From the NCBI RefSeq assembly GCF_027474405.1, contig NZ_CP114871.1, positions 744,001-808,000 of the forward strand: a DNA stretch of 64,000 nucleotides, written 5' to 3'. Below, in pieces: positions 18,973 through 28,373 of this stretch (positions are counted from its first letter, which is position 1; every line of letters starts with the position of its first letter). Below the pieces are notes generated by a model, which did not search any database, was not told where the DNA came from, and saw only the letters and a program-made list of their open reading frames with translations. The DNA comes from Caulobacter sp. NIBR2454 (lineage in GTDB: Bacteria > Pseudomonadota > Alphaproteobacteria > Caulobacterales > Caulobacteraceae). The translations under genes and the position numbers were made by a program.

Positions 18973-19959
18973 CTAGTCGACCAACTTGCCGATGGCGGTC
19001 TGGGTCGAGGGCATCAGGCCTTTCGACGCGCCGGCCACGAACACCTCGAAGGCGGCGGGGTCGGAGACGTCGGCGACCAGGCCTTTGACGGCCGGGGCGC
19101 GATAGGCCTCGCCGGCGTTCAGCTGGCGGGCGAAATAGACCTGACCGTCGGCGCCGCGCACGACCAGCGAGGCGTTCTTGCGGGCCTGGAGGGTGACAAC
19201 GGACTCTTCAGGGTTGGCGCCCATGACCGGGCCGCTGGCCTTGAAGGACGAACCCAGGACGACGCTTTCGTCCGGCAGAACCTCTTCGGGATTGGCGGCG
19301 CGGGCCTTGGCCACGGCGATGGCCGCGTCGGCCGAGCCGCCCGAAGCGACGGAGTCTTCCAGGCCCGGCGTCACATAGGGCGCGGGGGTGGTGGATTCGA
19401 CGGGCGCCGGCAGAGGCGCGCCGAGCGCCACGGTGGACGGAGTCTGGTTCGATTGCGCGACCGGCGGCGCGGCGGCCACGGCGCTGGAAACTTCGGGCTG
19501 CTGGTCGAAGGCGCGGCGGCCCACGTTCCAGACGACGATCGCGACGATGATCACCACGCCGACCACGGCGGCCATGGCGAAGCGGGGATCGGTCTTATGC
19601 TCGACGCCGACGGGCCCCTGCAGGACCTGGTCGGGATCGGGGCTGTCGATCTTGAAGCGGTTGACCGCGGCCTCGCCGTCCAGGTTCAGGGCCTTGGCGT
19701 AGGCGCGCACGTAACCGACTGCGAAGGGGCGCGAGGGCAGGGCGTCGAGACGCATCTCCTCAAGCGCGGCCAGATAGGTGCGCCGGACCCGCGTGGACTC
19801 GGCGACATCTTCCAGGGAAAGGCCGAGATGTTCGCGCACGGCCTTGAGGGCCGCACCGATGCTCTCGCCCGTCGCCAAGGTGGGAACGGAGGATTGGTCC
19901 ACCTTGGACCCCTCGTCAGGAAACTTCAGCTGCGTGACCCCGCCCATGTCCAGCGGCAT
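18973..19959 (-). CDS. RodZ-like HTH membrane protein
   Basis: A 328-residue protein with a cytoplasmic helix-turn-helix domain at about 30-105 ([25 protein letters not shown]), one transmembrane segment at about 127-145, an Ala/Pro-rich stretch and a C-terminal DUF4115-type domain (about 240-325). This is the architecture of RodZ, which connects MreB to the cell-wall elongation machinery. Its place just before ispG matches rodZ-ispG order in many bacteria. The name is held back because the family also has regulators of other type. Confidence 0.82.
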   Translation of the reverse strand: MPLDMGGVTQLKFPDEGSKVDQSSVPTLATGESIGAALKAVREHLGLSLEDVAESTRVRRTYLAALEEMRLDALPSRPFAVGYVRAYAKALNLDGEAAVNRFKIDSPDPDQVLQGPVGVEHKTDPRFAMAAVVGVVIIVAIVVWNVGRRAFDQQPEVSSAVAAAPPVAQSNQTPSTVALGAPLPAPVESTTPAPYVTPGLEDSVASGGSADAAIAVAKARAANPEEVLPDESVVLGSSFKASGPVMGANPEESVVTLQARKNASLVVRGADGQVYFARQLNAGEAYRAPAVKGLVADVSDPAAFEVFVAGASKGLMPSTQTAIGKLVD

Positions 19960-20072
19960 GCCCCGTATCCTGTATCCAAGTCGCGCGTGAATACGGCGAC
20001 CAGACGCCTATCGCACGAAATGAGTTAACTATCCTTTGTCGATAGCAAGAAGATGTGACACCGCCAACGCAT

Positions 20073-22337
20073 TCAAACTGCGACATAAAGTTTGCGCGCC
20101 AGGGTTTCGATCTCGCCCCGGATGGAACCTGCCCCGCTGCGAAGCAAAGTCTCTACCCCGCGCTTGGCCGCTTCGCGGTCGCAGGACAGCACCATCTGCT
20201 TGACGGGGCCGATGCCGGCGGGGGGCATGCTGAGCCGATCGAAGCCCAAGGCGGTCAGGGCGAAGGCCTCTAGAGGACGGCCGGCCATCTCGCCGCAGAT
20301 CGATACGGGCGTGCCGGAATCGGCGCAGGCCTGCTGGATCGTCTTGAGCGCGCGCAGGGCGGGCGGGGACAGGAAGTCGTAGCGGTCGGCCACCTGCGGG
20401 TTCCCCCGGTCGGCGGCGAACAGGTACTGCATCAGGTCGTTGGTGCCGACCGAGACGAAGTCGGTCATGGGCAGCAAGGCGTCCAGGTGCCACAGCAGGG
20501 ACGGCGCCTCGATCATGGCGCCGACGTCCAGGCGGGCGGGGGCGGGGCGGCCGCGACGCTGGGCCCAGGCGACTTCCTGATCGACAAAGGCGCGGGCGGC
20601 GCGGAATTCATCCACGCTGGCCACCAGCGGGAACATGATCCGCAACTCGCGACCGCGGGCGGCCTTGATCAGGGCGCGGATCTGCATGCGCAGCAGGGCA
20701 GGACGGTCCAGGCCCATGCGCACGGCGCGCCAGCCCAAGGCCGGATTCTCCTCGCGCTCCAGCTCCATGTACGGGACCAGCTTGTCGCCGCCCAGATCCA
20801 GGGTGCGGAAGGTCACGGGCAGGCCATTGGCCCCGTCCAGGACCTTTTCATAGAGCGAGGTCTGGGCTTCCAGCCGTGGCATCTCCTCGGCCACCATGAA
20901 CTGGAACTCGGTGCGGAACAGGCCGATGCCCTCCGCGCCCGTCTCCGGCAGGATGTCGAGATCGACGGCCAGGCCCGCGTTCATCAGCAGGGTGACCTTG
21001 TGCCCGTCGCGGGTGAAGGCGGGGGTGTCACGCAGTTTGGCGAACTCGGCCCGGCGGGTGTCGCGCACCTCGATCCGCGCCTTGAGGGCGGTGACCACGT
21101 CGGCGCGGGGGCGCAGCCAAGCCTCGCCCGTCTCGCCATCGACCACGACGGGATCACCCTCGGAAACGCGGTCGCGCAGATCGGTCAGGCGACCGACGCA
21201 GGGAATGTCCAGGGCGCGCGCCACGATCGCGGCGTGGCTGGCGGAGGAACCCTCCTCCAGCAGCAGGCCCTTGAGCTTGGTGCGATCGTATTCCAGGAGG
21301 TCGGCCGGACCGAGGTTACGGGCGATCAGCACCGCGTTTTCCGGCAAGGTGCGGGCGTGATGACCCTCGCCCGAAAGATGGCGCAGCAGTCGGTCGTTCA
21401 GGTCTTCCAGATCGTGCAGGCGCTCGCGCAGATAGGGGTCGCGAGCCTGGCCCAGGCGGGCGCGGTGCTCGGATCGCACGCGCTCCACCGCCGCTTCCGC
21501 GGTCAGGCCGGAGCGGACGGCCTCTTCCAGGCTGCGGTTCCATCCGCGGTCGTGGGCGAACAGGCGATAGGTCTCCAGCACCTCGTATGAGGCGCCGACC
21601 AGACCGTGCTGGCCGTCCAGCATGTTGTCGATCTGGCTCTGCAGCTCGGCCACGGCCTGCTTGAGGCGAGCCTCCTCGGCCTGACTGTCGTCGGACAGCA
21701 GCTGTTCGGGGGCGACCGGCGGCTCATGCAGTACGGCCACGCCATAGGCCAGACCGTCCGCGAACTTGGCGCCCTTAAGGCGTTCGGGCTTGTGGGGCGC
21801 GATTTCGACGCCCTTGAGCTCGGCTTGGTCGATCAGGCCGCCGCCCGAGACCATCTCGGCCAGGACCATGGCGATGATCTGGAGGTCTTCGACCTCTTCC
21901 TCGCCATAGACGCGCTCGGTGCGGTTCTGGACGACCAGAACGCCGATGGCGCGACCGCCGCGCAGCAGCGGCACGCCCATGAAGGAGTGGAATGGGTCTT
22001 CGCCGGTTTCCGGGCGATAGGCGAAGGCCGGGTGGTTCGGCGCATCCGAAAGGTTCAGCGGGCGGCCCAGGCGCACGATCTCGCCCACCAGGCCTTCGCC
22101 GGTCTTCAGGCGGGTGACGTGGACGGCGTCGCGCGAGAGGCCTTCGGTGGCGAACAGTTCCAGGTCGCCGCCCGCGCGGCGCAGATAGATGGAGCAGACC
22201 TCGGCCACCATCGACAGGGCGATGATGCGCACCACCATATCCAGGCGCGCCTGCGCAGGTCCGCCGCCAGCCAAGGCTTCGCGGATCTGGCGAAGCAGGC
22301 TGCGTGGTCCGCGTACGGCCAAGCCGGATGCCGCCAT
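20073..22337 (-). CDS. ptsP: Phosphoenolpyruvate-protein phosphotransferase PtsP (EI-Ntr)
   Basis: A 754-residue EI-Ntr of the nitrogen phosphotransferase system. An N-terminal GAF domain (about 20-165) is followed by the PTS EI N-domain, the phosphohistidine region EEGSSASHAAIVARAL and the PEP-binding TIM barrel with CGEMAGRP near the C terminus. It passes phosphate from PEP to NPr and then EIIA-Ntr. The start MAASGLAVRGPRSLL (22337) is chosen over an upstream in-frame ATG at 22436 that would read through an inverted repeat. Confidence 0.94.
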   Translation of the reverse strand: MAASGLAVRGPRSLLRQIREALAGGGPAQARLDMVVRIIALSMVAEVCSIYLRRAGGDLELFATEGLSRDAVHVTRLKTGEGLVGEIVRLGRPLNLSDAPNHPAFAYRPETGEDPFHSFMGVPLLRGGRAIGVLVVQNRTERVYGEEEVEDLQIIAMVLAEMVSGGGLIDQAELKGVEIAPHKPERLKGAKFADGLAYGVAVLHEPPVAPEQLLSDDSQAEEARLKQAVAELQSQIDNMLDGQHGLVGASYEVLETYRLFAHDRGWNRSLEEAVRSGLTAEAAVERVRSEHRARLGQARDPYLRERLHDLEDLNDRLLRHLSGEGHHARTLPENAVLIARNLGPADLLEYDRTKLKGLLLEEGSSASHAAIVARALDIPCVGRLTDLRDRVSEGDPVVVDGETGEAWLRPRADVVTALKARIEVRDTRRAEFAKLRDTPAFTRDGHKVTLLMNAGLAVDLDILPETGAEGIGLFRTEFQFMVAEEMPRLEAQTSLYEKVLDGANGLPVTFRTLDLGGDKLVPYMELEREENPALGWRAVRMGLDRPALLRMQIRALIKAARGRELRIMFPLVASVDEFRAARAFVDQEVAWAQRRGRPAPARLDVGAMIEAPSLLWHLDALLPMTDFVSVGTNDLMQYLFAADRGNPQVADRYDFLSPPALRALKTIQQACADSGTPVSICGEMAGRPLEAFALTALGFDRLSMPPAGIGPVKQMVLSCDREAAKRGVETLLRSGAGSIRGEIETLARKLYVAV

Positions 22338-22365
22338 GAGTTGAACGCCTCTCGCCTGTTCTGCC

Positions 22366-22390
22366 GGGGCTATAGCAGATTTATAGCCCC
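22366..22390. promoter_or_regulatory. Perfect inverted repeat upstream of ptsP
   Basis: 9-bp arms GGGGCTATA (22366-22374) and TATAGCCCC (22382-22390) are separated by 7 bp. They lie 29-53 bp before the ptsP start on its template side. It may be an operator overlapping a -10-like TATAAAT, or a 5' leader hairpin. Confidence 0.5.
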
Positions 22391-22506
22391 GAACACTTGC
22401 TGCGGAATAAACCTTGTTCGGCTCCGCTTTTTTCACCTTCTTCGCTCACCCTGCGGGCTTCGGCTGCAAACGCGGCCATTAACGCCGCGAATGAGGGAGA
22501 AGCCCC

Positions 22507-22980
22507 ATGGCGCAACCGCTGACGGCCTTGCTGGCCGGCGGAGACGACCGACAGGTCATCTCCTTCGAAGTCGCGGGCCAGGAATTCTGCCTGGATGTGG
22601 GCGTAGTGCGCGAACTGCGTGGCTTTTCCGAGCCCACCCCGATGCCGGACTCCCCGCCCTATGTGACGGGTGTGATCAATCTTCGCGGCGTCGTCATGCC
22701 GGTGATCGATTTGCGCGCGCGGCTGGGCTTCAAGAATCTGGAGCCCGCGCCCCGTCCGGTGATCGTGGTGGCCGAGGTTCGCGGCGAGGCGGCCGGCCTG
22801 ATGGTCGACGCCGTTTGCGACACCTATACGGTCGCGCCGGGCGACCTGACCCCGCCGCCGGCCTTCAGCGAGTATGCGTCGGACGGCGTGGTGGCTGGCG
22901 TCATCAAAGCCGGCGACAAGATGATCATCCTGCTTTCGCCCGAAACCCTGCTGCCCGAGGGCTTGGCGAAGGCCGCCTAA
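22507..22980 (+). CDS. cheW: CheW-like chemotaxis coupling protein
   Basis: A 157-residue CheW domain with ISFEVAGQEFCLDVGVVRELR, PDSPPYVTGVINLRGVVMPVIDLRARLG and the C-terminal VAGVIKAGDKMIILLSPETLL. CheW bridges methyl-accepting receptors to CheA. No other chemotaxis gene is near, so it is an orphan coupling protein here. An RBS-like GAGGGAG precedes the ATG. It is divergent from ptsP. Confidence 0.9.
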   Translation: MAQPLTALLAGGDDRQVISFEVAGQEFCLDVGVVRELRGFSEPTPMPDSPPYVTGVINLRGVVMPVIDLRARLGFKNLEPAPRPVIVVAEVRGEAAGLMVDAVCDTYTVAPGDLTPPPAFSEYASDGVVAGVIKAGDKMIILLSPETLLPEGLAKAA

Positions 22981-23053
22981 CATTTGTTTGAATTTCGCTC
23001 TCCCCAGGGGCGGGCGAGGGCGATAACGTGTCTCCAAGAAAAGGGAGATGCGT

Positions 23054-24148
23054 ATGAAGGCTGCGGTTCTGCGTGAGGTGGGCAAGCCCCTCTCCATCGA
23101 ACAGGTCGCCATCGGCAAGCCGGGACCGCACGAGGTGCTGATCCGCACCGTCGCCGCCGGAGTATGCCATTCGGACCTGCACTTCGTGGAAGGCTCCTAT
23201 CCGCACCCGCTGCCTGCGGTGCTGGGCCATGAGAGCGCTGGCGTCGTCGAGGCGATTGGGTCCGAGGTCCGCACGGTCAAGGTCGGCGATCATGTCATCA
23301 CCTGCCTGTCGGCGTTCTGCGGCCACTGCGAACACTGCCTGACCGGCCATATGAGCCTGTGCGTCAGCCCGGAGACCCGGCGCAAGAAGGAAGACGAGCC
23401 GCGCCTCTATCGCGAGGACCTGGCCGCGCCGCGGATGAACCAGTTCCTGAACCTGTCCTCATTCGCCGAGTACATGCTGATCCACGAGCATGCCTGCACC
23501 TCGATCCGCAAGGACATGCCGCTGGATCGCGCGTGCCTGATCGGCTGCTCGGTGATGACGGGCGTCGGGGCGGTGATCCACACCTCCACCGTGCGTCCGG
23601 GCGAGACCGTGGCGGTGATCGGTTGCGGAGGGGTGGGCCTGGCGGCGGTGAACGGCGCGGCCCTGGCTGGAGCGGGGCGGATCATCGCCATCGACCGCGT
23701 GCCGGCCAAGCTGGAGCTGGCCAAGAAGTTCGGGGCCACCGACGTCATCAACGCCGCCGACACCGATCCGGTGAAGGCGGTTCAAGACCTGACGGGCGGC
23801 GGCGTGCATCACAGCTTCGAGGCCATCGGCCTGAAGATCACCGCCGAGCAGTCGTTCAAGATGCTGCGGCGGGGCGGCACGGCCAACATCATCGGCATGA
23901 TCCCGGTGGGGACCATGATCGAGCTGCATGGCCCCGACTTCCTTGGGGAGAAGAAGATTCAGGGCTCGTACATGGGGTCCAACCGCTTCCCCGTGGACAT
24001 GCCGCGTCTGGTGGACGCCTACATGGCGGGGAAGCTGAACCTGGACGACCTGATCTCACGGCGCATCAAGCTCGAAGACGTCAACGACGCCTTCGAGGAG
24101 CTGAAGCGGGGCGAACTGGCCCGCTCGGTGATCATGTTCGACAGCTAG
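23054..24148 (+). CDS. Zinc-dependent alcohol dehydrogenase
   Basis: A 364-residue medium-chain dehydrogenase of the class III-like type. Catalytic zinc ligands are in GVCHSDLHF and GHESAG; four structural-zinc cysteines lie in CLSAFCGHCEHCLTGHMSLC; the Rossmann motif is GCGGVGLAAV. The substrate is unknown. Two in-frame ATGs exist: the one at 23048 abuts the AAGGGAG Shine-Dalgarno, while 23054 (MKAAVLREVG) has a proper 6-nt gap and is preferred. Confidence 0.92.
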   Translation: MKAAVLREVGKPLSIEQVAIGKPGPHEVLIRTVAAGVCHSDLHFVEGSYPHPLPAVLGHESAGVVEAIGSEVRTVKVGDHVITCLSAFCGHCEHCLTGHMSLCVSPETRRKKEDEPRLYREDLAAPRMNQFLNLSSFAEYMLIHEHACTSIRKDMPLDRACLIGCSVMTGVGAVIHTSTVRPGETVAVIGCGGVGLAAVNGAALAGAGRIIAIDRVPAKLELAKKFGATDVINAADTDPVKAVQDLTGGGVHHSFEAIGLKITAEQSFKMLRRGGTANIIGMIPVGTMIELHGPDFLGEKKIQGSYMGSNRFPVDMPRLVDAYMAGKLNLDDLISRRIKLEDVNDAFEELKRGELARSVIMFDS

Positions 24149-24158
24149 GCCAGACGGC

Positions 24159-24569
24159 CTATCGGCAGTAGTGGCGATACCCGTCGCGGCCCAGATAGGT
24201 GTCGCTGCGGGGATCGTAGCTGCGGTACTTGCGGGCGCAGTAGGCCGCGTGGCTGCGGTCGTCTCGCCGGCCATAGGCGCGGTTGGCGTCGGCCTGCGAC
24301 CCGAGGATCGCCGCACCTAGAGCGAAGCCGATCACGCCGGCGGCCAGGGCGTCATTGTTGTTGCGGTCGCGATAGCGGCGGCGGTTATCCCAGCGACGCC
24401 AGTCGCCGCGGTTCCGGTAGTCGTACCATTGGCGCTGATCGACCCATCGGCCGTCATAATAGTAATAACCGCCTGGCCGGCCATAGGGCTGCGCCTGAAC
24501 GGCGACGGGCGTCGCGACGCCGGCGAAGGTCGCGGCCGCCAGGGCCACGCAGAGGAACTTGCGCATCAT
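24159..24569 (-). CDS. BA14K-like secreted protein
   Basis: A 136-residue exported protein with a signal peptide (about 1-26, ending VAVQAQ), a Tyr/Arg/Asn-rich middle and a hydrophobic glycine-containing segment (about 76-92, ALAAGVIGFALGAAILG). The C-terminal signature HAAYCARKYRSYDPRSDTYLG is typical of the BA14K lectin-like family. The function is unclear; relatives are surface or periplasmic. Convergent with the dehydrogenase gene. The second Met codon (24566) is an alternative start. Confidence 0.82.
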   Translation of the reverse strand: MMRKFLCVALAAATFAGVATPVAVQAQPYGRPGGYYYYDGRWVDQRQWYDYRNRGDWRRWDNRRRYRDRNNNDALAAGVIGFALGAAILGSQADANRAYGRRDDRSHAAYCARKYRSYDPRSDTYLGRDGYRHYCR

Positions 24570-24593
24570 GCTCTCCGGGTTTTCCCGGAGGAC

Positions 24594-25952
24594 TTAACGT
24601 CCAGCTTGGCGGTTCGCTCCGCCGGTCACGGCGCTGGCGTCGGCCATCTGAATCTGGCCCTTGCCGTTCAGCAGGCTGTCGATGTGAGCCTTCTTAGCGC
24701 GGAAGCGGTTCAGTTCCGCGCCGGCCAGGATGGTGCCCTGCGGGATCTTGGCGCCTACGGGATTCACCCGACGCCCACCGTTGAAGATTTCGTAGTGCAG
24801 ATGGGGTCCGGTGGACATGCCGGTCGAGCCCACATAGGCGACCAGTTGGCCCTGTTTCACGCGTTGACCCTTTTTCAGGCCCTTGGCGTAGCGCGACAGG
24901 TGGGCGTAGCCGGTCTCCCAGCCGCCGTTGTGGCGGATCTTCACCCAGTTGCCGTAGCCGCCCTTGCGGCCGGCCTCGACCACCACGCCGTCGCCGGCGG
25001 CCAGGACCGGGGTGCCGCTGCCGGCGCCGAAGTCGATGCCCTGGTGCATGCGGGTGAAGCCGAGGATCGGGTGACGACGGGCGCCAAAGCCCGAGGTGAT
25101 GCGCGCGCCATCGACGGGGGTGCGCAGCAGGAAGCCGCGAACGTTCTTGCCAGTTTCGTCGAAGTAGTCGACGCCGCCGTCATTGCGCTCGAAGCGGTAG
25201 AAGCGCAGGCCCTTGATCTCGGCGTATTCCAGATCGCCGGCCTCGATGGTGCGGCCGCTTTCGGTGACCTTGCGGTCGAAGACCAGGCTGAAATTGTCGC
25301 CGGCCTTGATGTCCCGCGAGAAGTCGACCTTGTGCGAGAACAGCTTGACCACCTGGGCGGTGACCGTCGGGGTGGCGCCGGCGCGGGCGGCGGACTCGAA
25401 CAGCGAGCCGTGCATCTCGCCATGGGCGACGGTGGTCTCGTCCCGGACTTCTTCTTCCAGTTCGCGCAGGCGCAGGGCGCCGTCGAAGGTGCGCGAGACG
25501 GTGATGGCGCTGGACGGGCTGGTGCGCAGAGACAGGCCGATCAGGCGGGCCGGGCCGCCACGATCGCCGCGCGGATGGGCCAGGGCGATATCCAGGGCCA
25601 TGCCGGCCTTGATCTTCACGGTGTCCATGGCGCTGGCCAGGGTGGCGACGACCTTGGCGGCTTCGTCAGGCTCGACCCCGGCGCGTTGCACGGCGCCCTG
25701 AAGGGTTTCGCCCGGACGCACTTTCACCGGCACGTTCTCGGCGCGGCTTAGACCAGGCTGGGCTTCGGCCTGGGCGAAGGCCCTGTGCTGAAGGGCGGTG
25801 ATCTCGGCGGCGTTCAGGGCCGGCTTTTCGGGAACAGGAGCTTCGAAGGGAGCGACCTTGATGGCCGCCACGGCGGCGGCCACGGCGACGGACGCAACCA
25901 CGACACGAGGAAGCAGTCGGGCGGCCGGGCGTCGCGGATCGAATTCCTGCAT
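24594..25952 (-). CDS. M23-family peptidoglycan endopeptidase
   Basis: A 452-residue membrane-anchored LytM-type peptidase. A hydrophobic anchor lies at about 15-35. An OapA/LysM-like region with VKVRPGETLQGAVQRAGV comes at about 75-130. The M23 domain contains the zinc ligands in RMHQGIDFG and GPHLHYEIF. It resembles MepM/YebA-type D,D-endopeptidases that cleave peptidoglycan cross-links during growth. All catalytic residues are present. Confidence 0.93.
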   Translation of the reverse strand: MQEFDPRRPAARLLPRVVVASVAVAAAVAAIKVAPFEAPVPEKPALNAAEITALQHRAFAQAEAQPGLSRAENVPVKVRPGETLQGAVQRAGVEPDEAAKVVATLASAMDTVKIKAGMALDIALAHPRGDRGGPARLIGLSLRTSPSSAITVSRTFDGALRLRELEEEVRDETTVAHGEMHGSLFESAARAGATPTVTAQVVKLFSHKVDFSRDIKAGDNFSLVFDRKVTESGRTIEAGDLEYAEIKGLRFYRFERNDGGVDYFDETGKNVRGFLLRTPVDGARITSGFGARRHPILGFTRMHQGIDFGAGSGTPVLAAGDGVVVEAGRKGGYGNWVKIRHNGGWETGYAHLSRYAKGLKKGQRVKQGQLVAYVGSTGMSTGPHLHYEIFNGGRRVNPVGAKIPQGTILAGAELNRFRAKKAHIDSLLNGKGQIQMADASAVTGGANRQAGR

Positions 25953-26094
25953 CGTTCCCCCATTCGATGTCGGTCATCCGAGCGCCGACCACACCCCTGG
26001 GGCGGCCCTCGAACGTGCCGGGAAAATCCCGGTGTTCGCCTATAAAAGCAAGCACTTCGCGCCGATCGGGCGCTTTGTCGCGGGCAGCATAGGC

Positions 26095-26129
26095 AAAAAG
26101 AAAGGCGATCCCGTTAACCGAGACCGCCT
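26095..26129 (-). terminator. Terminator of the RsaA-anchor-like gene
   Basis: On the minus strand AGGCGGTC pairs with GATCGCCT (one G-T pair) around an 11-nt loop, followed by TTTCTTTTT. Confidence 0.65.
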
Positions 26130-26157
26130 CTATTTTAGCTGGGGGATTGTGACGCTT

Positions 26158-27372
26158 TCACGCCATCCAGGCGGTATCGTTGGAATAGGCCGCCACGAGG
26201 CTGACGTTGAACTGGGCCTCGCTGTCGGCGAGATCGAAGAAGAAGTTCTCCAGCGCGTTGGCGTAGAGGCCGACATTGGCTTTCACCGCCTCGCCCAGAA
26301 TGTAACCGACCAGCCCGGCCTTGGCGGCAAGGTCCTGATTGGTGGTGCTGTTGATCCGCGCGCTGGCCAGGGCGTCGAAGTAGTCCTTGCGGCTGGCGAT
26401 ATCGGCGATGGCGGCTTCGGCATTCACGCCGGCGGCCGTGGCCTCCGCGATGCCGATGATCTCGCCGTACGCCTTGCGAACCGCGCCCTCGAAGGTCAGG
26501 CCGCCATAAGCCTGGTTGAAGCTTTGAGCGCCCTCGCCGGACAGGCCGAGGTTGGCGGCGAAGTTGATGTACCGGTTCTCGAGGTTGAAGTTGTTGTAGT
26601 AGGCGTCGGTCAGATCCGTCGGGTTGAGCGTGTCGATCGCGTTGACCAGGAAATCCAGGCCGTCGACGGTCGGGGTCTCGCCCGTGAAGAACTGGTAGCT
26701 GAGGACCGCCACGGCCGAAGTGTCCTTGGCCAGGGCCATGATCTCGCGCACCGCCTCGGTGGTGCTGAGCGTACCGGCGTCCACACGGTTCCAGAGGTTG
26801 GTCAGGGTCGCGACATCGCCCGCGGCCTTGGCCGAGCCGGCGTCAACGCGCGTGATGTTCTGATAGGCGACCTCGAGATCGAGGTTGGTGTTGCTTCCGG
26901 GCAGCCAGCCCGTGCCGCCCGAGCCGCTGCCGCCCGGATTCTCGACGCCGTTGTCGCCATTGCCGTCGATGTCGCCGCTGCCGTTGTCACCCGTGCCGGC
27001 TCCGCCGCCACCCGTGCCCCCGCCGCCGCTTCCGCCTCCACCGGTTCCCCCACCGCCGGTCCCACCACCGCCAGAACCACCACCGCCAGAACCGCCGCCG
27101 CCCGCGCCGCCGCCGATGTCGATATCGACGCCGCCGCCGATGTCGGGAAGGATGTCGATGTCGATCCCGCCGCCAAGGTCCAGCCCAGGCAAAACATCGA
27201 CGCCGACGAGAGCGTTCTGCGTCGTGGCCTGCACGCCGCCCGCCACGCCGGGCAGTACACTCAAGCCAAGATTGTTGCTGCTCGTGTTTACGCCCACGCC
27301 GCCGAGGAGGCCGGGCAAGAGGGTGAACTGCTCGTCAAGCAGTCCCCCAACCAATCCAGAGTTATCGGTCAT
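26158..27372 (-). CDS. Glycine-rich protein with RsaA-type anchor-like domain
   Basis: A 404-residue protein. Residues 1-86 are Gly/Leu/Asp-rich with repeated LPG motifs; 87-124 is a run of GGGGS/GGGGT/GGGGA pentapeptides; 125-160 is an acidic Gly/Asn linker. Residues about 165-397 resemble, from memory, the N-terminal LPS-anchoring domain of the Caulobacter S-layer protein RsaA: note YQFFTG (226-231), GLDFLV (238-243) and ENRYINF (265-271). In RsaA that domain is N-terminal; here it is C-terminal. No signal peptide and no GGxGxD RTX repeats are visible, so the export route is unknown. A GGAGAGAG ribosome-binding site supports the start. Confidence 0.75.
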   Translation of the reverse strand: MTDNSGLVGGLLDEQFTLLPGLLGGVGVNTSSNNLGLSVLPGVAGGVQATTQNALVGVDVLPGLDLGGGIDIDILPDIGGGVDIDIGGGAGGGGSGGGGSGGGGTGGGGTGGGGSGGGGTGGGGAGTGDNGSGDIDGNGDNGVENPGGSGSGGTGWLPGSNTNLDLEVAYQNITRVDAGSAKAAGDVATLTNLWNRVDAGTLSTTEAVREIMALAKDTSAVAVLSYQFFTGETPTVDGLDFLVNAIDTLNPTDLTDAYYNNFNLENRYINFAANLGLSGEGAQSFNQAYGGLTFEGAVRKAYGEIIGIAEATAAGVNAEAAIADIASRKDYFDALASARINSTTNQDLAAKAGLVGYILGEAVKANVGLYANALENFFFDLADSEAQFNVSLVAAYSNDTAWMA

Positions 27373-27552
27373 TGAGCTCTCTCCTAAGTCGTCTCCACCC
27401 CCATATACAATTACGAGAGTATTTTGTTCCGAGACCGCTATAGTTGAGCTTTCACATTTCCAGGTTGTGAATTTGGTCGATAAAGTCGCAACGCGTGTTT
27501 TTGCAATGGGTTGAAACTTGGCCGCAAAAAAGTGGGCCGAGCCCTGGCGTGC

Positions 27553-27589
27553 AAAGCAAAACGCCCGCCGGGCGAGCCGGCGGGCGTTT
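27553..27589 (-). terminator. ctrA terminator
   Basis: A perfect 13-bp stem, AAACGCCCGCCGG (27559-27571) with CCGGCGGGCGTTT (27577-27589), has a 5-nt loop. On the minus strand it is followed by TGCTTTGC. Confidence 0.85.
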
Positions 27590-27617
27590 CAGAAAGTCGT
27601 TGGGAGGATGAGGAGCC

Positions 27618-28313
27618 TTAGGCCGCCTGCATGCCTTCCTGCGGGTCGCGCAGCACGTAGCCGCGGCCCCAGACGGTTTCGATGTGGTGCTTGCCCTGGG
27701 CCGAGGCGGCCAGCTTCTTGCGAAGCTTGCAGATGAAGACGTCGATGATCTTCAGTTCCGGCTCGTCCATGCCGCCATACAGGTGGTTCAGGAACATTTC
27801 CTTGGTCAGGGTCGTGCCCTTACGCAGGGAGAGCAGCTCCAGCATCTGATATTCCTTGCCGGTCAGATGCACGCGGATGCCGTTCACTTCGACAGTCTTG
27901 GCGTCGAGGTTCACCGTGATGTCGCCGGTCTTGATCACCGACTGGGCATGGCCCTTGGAGCGGCGGACCACGGCGTGGATGCGGGCGATCAGCTCGTCCT
28001 TGTGGAACGGCTTGGTCAGGTAGTCGTCGGCGCCGCCGCCCAGGGTCTTCACCTTGGTGTCGATCTCGGCCGTACCCGACAGGATCATGATCGGGGTGTT
28101 GATCTTGGCGACGCGCAGGGTGCGAAGCACATCCATGCCGCTCATGTCCGGCAGGGACAGGTCGAGCAGGATCAGGTCGTAGTCGTAGATCTTTCCAAGA
28201 TCGACGCCCTCTTCACCCAGATCCGTCGTGTAGACGTTGAAGCCCTCGGACTTCAGCATCAGCTCGATGGTCTGCGCAGTGGCGCTGTCATCCTCGATCA
28301 ACAGTACGCGCAT
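27618..28313 (-). CDS. ctrA: Cell-cycle response regulator CtrA
   Basis: A 231-residue OmpR-type master regulator of the alphaproteobacterial cell cycle. The receiver domain (1-115) has the acidic pair in IEDDS and phospho-acceptor Asp51 ([12 protein letters not shown]). The winged-helix domain has [34 protein letters not shown] (about 165-200). The tail ends EGMQAA, a hydrophobic Ala-Ala end expected for ClpXP-controlled proteolysis. In relatives CtrA silences replication and activates flagellar, pilus and division genes. Its upstream DNA has GANTC and CtrA-box-like sites. Confidence 0.98.
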   Translation of the reverse strand: MRVLLIEDDSATAQTIELMLKSEGFNVYTTDLGEEGVDLGKIYDYDLILLDLSLPDMSGMDVLRTLRVAKINTPIMILSGTAEIDTKVKTLGGGADDYLTKPFHKDELIARIHAVVRRSKGHAQSVIKTGDITVNLDAKTVEVNGIRVHLTGKEYQMLELLSLRKGTTLTKEMFLNHLYGGMDEPELKIIDVFICKLRKKLAASAQGKHHIETVWGRGYVLRDPQEGMQAA

Positions 28314-28373
28314 CAGCCCCTCTCAGCCCCCAACGACGGCTAAATTCCAACGGGTCGGCAAAGTTCGACCCCG

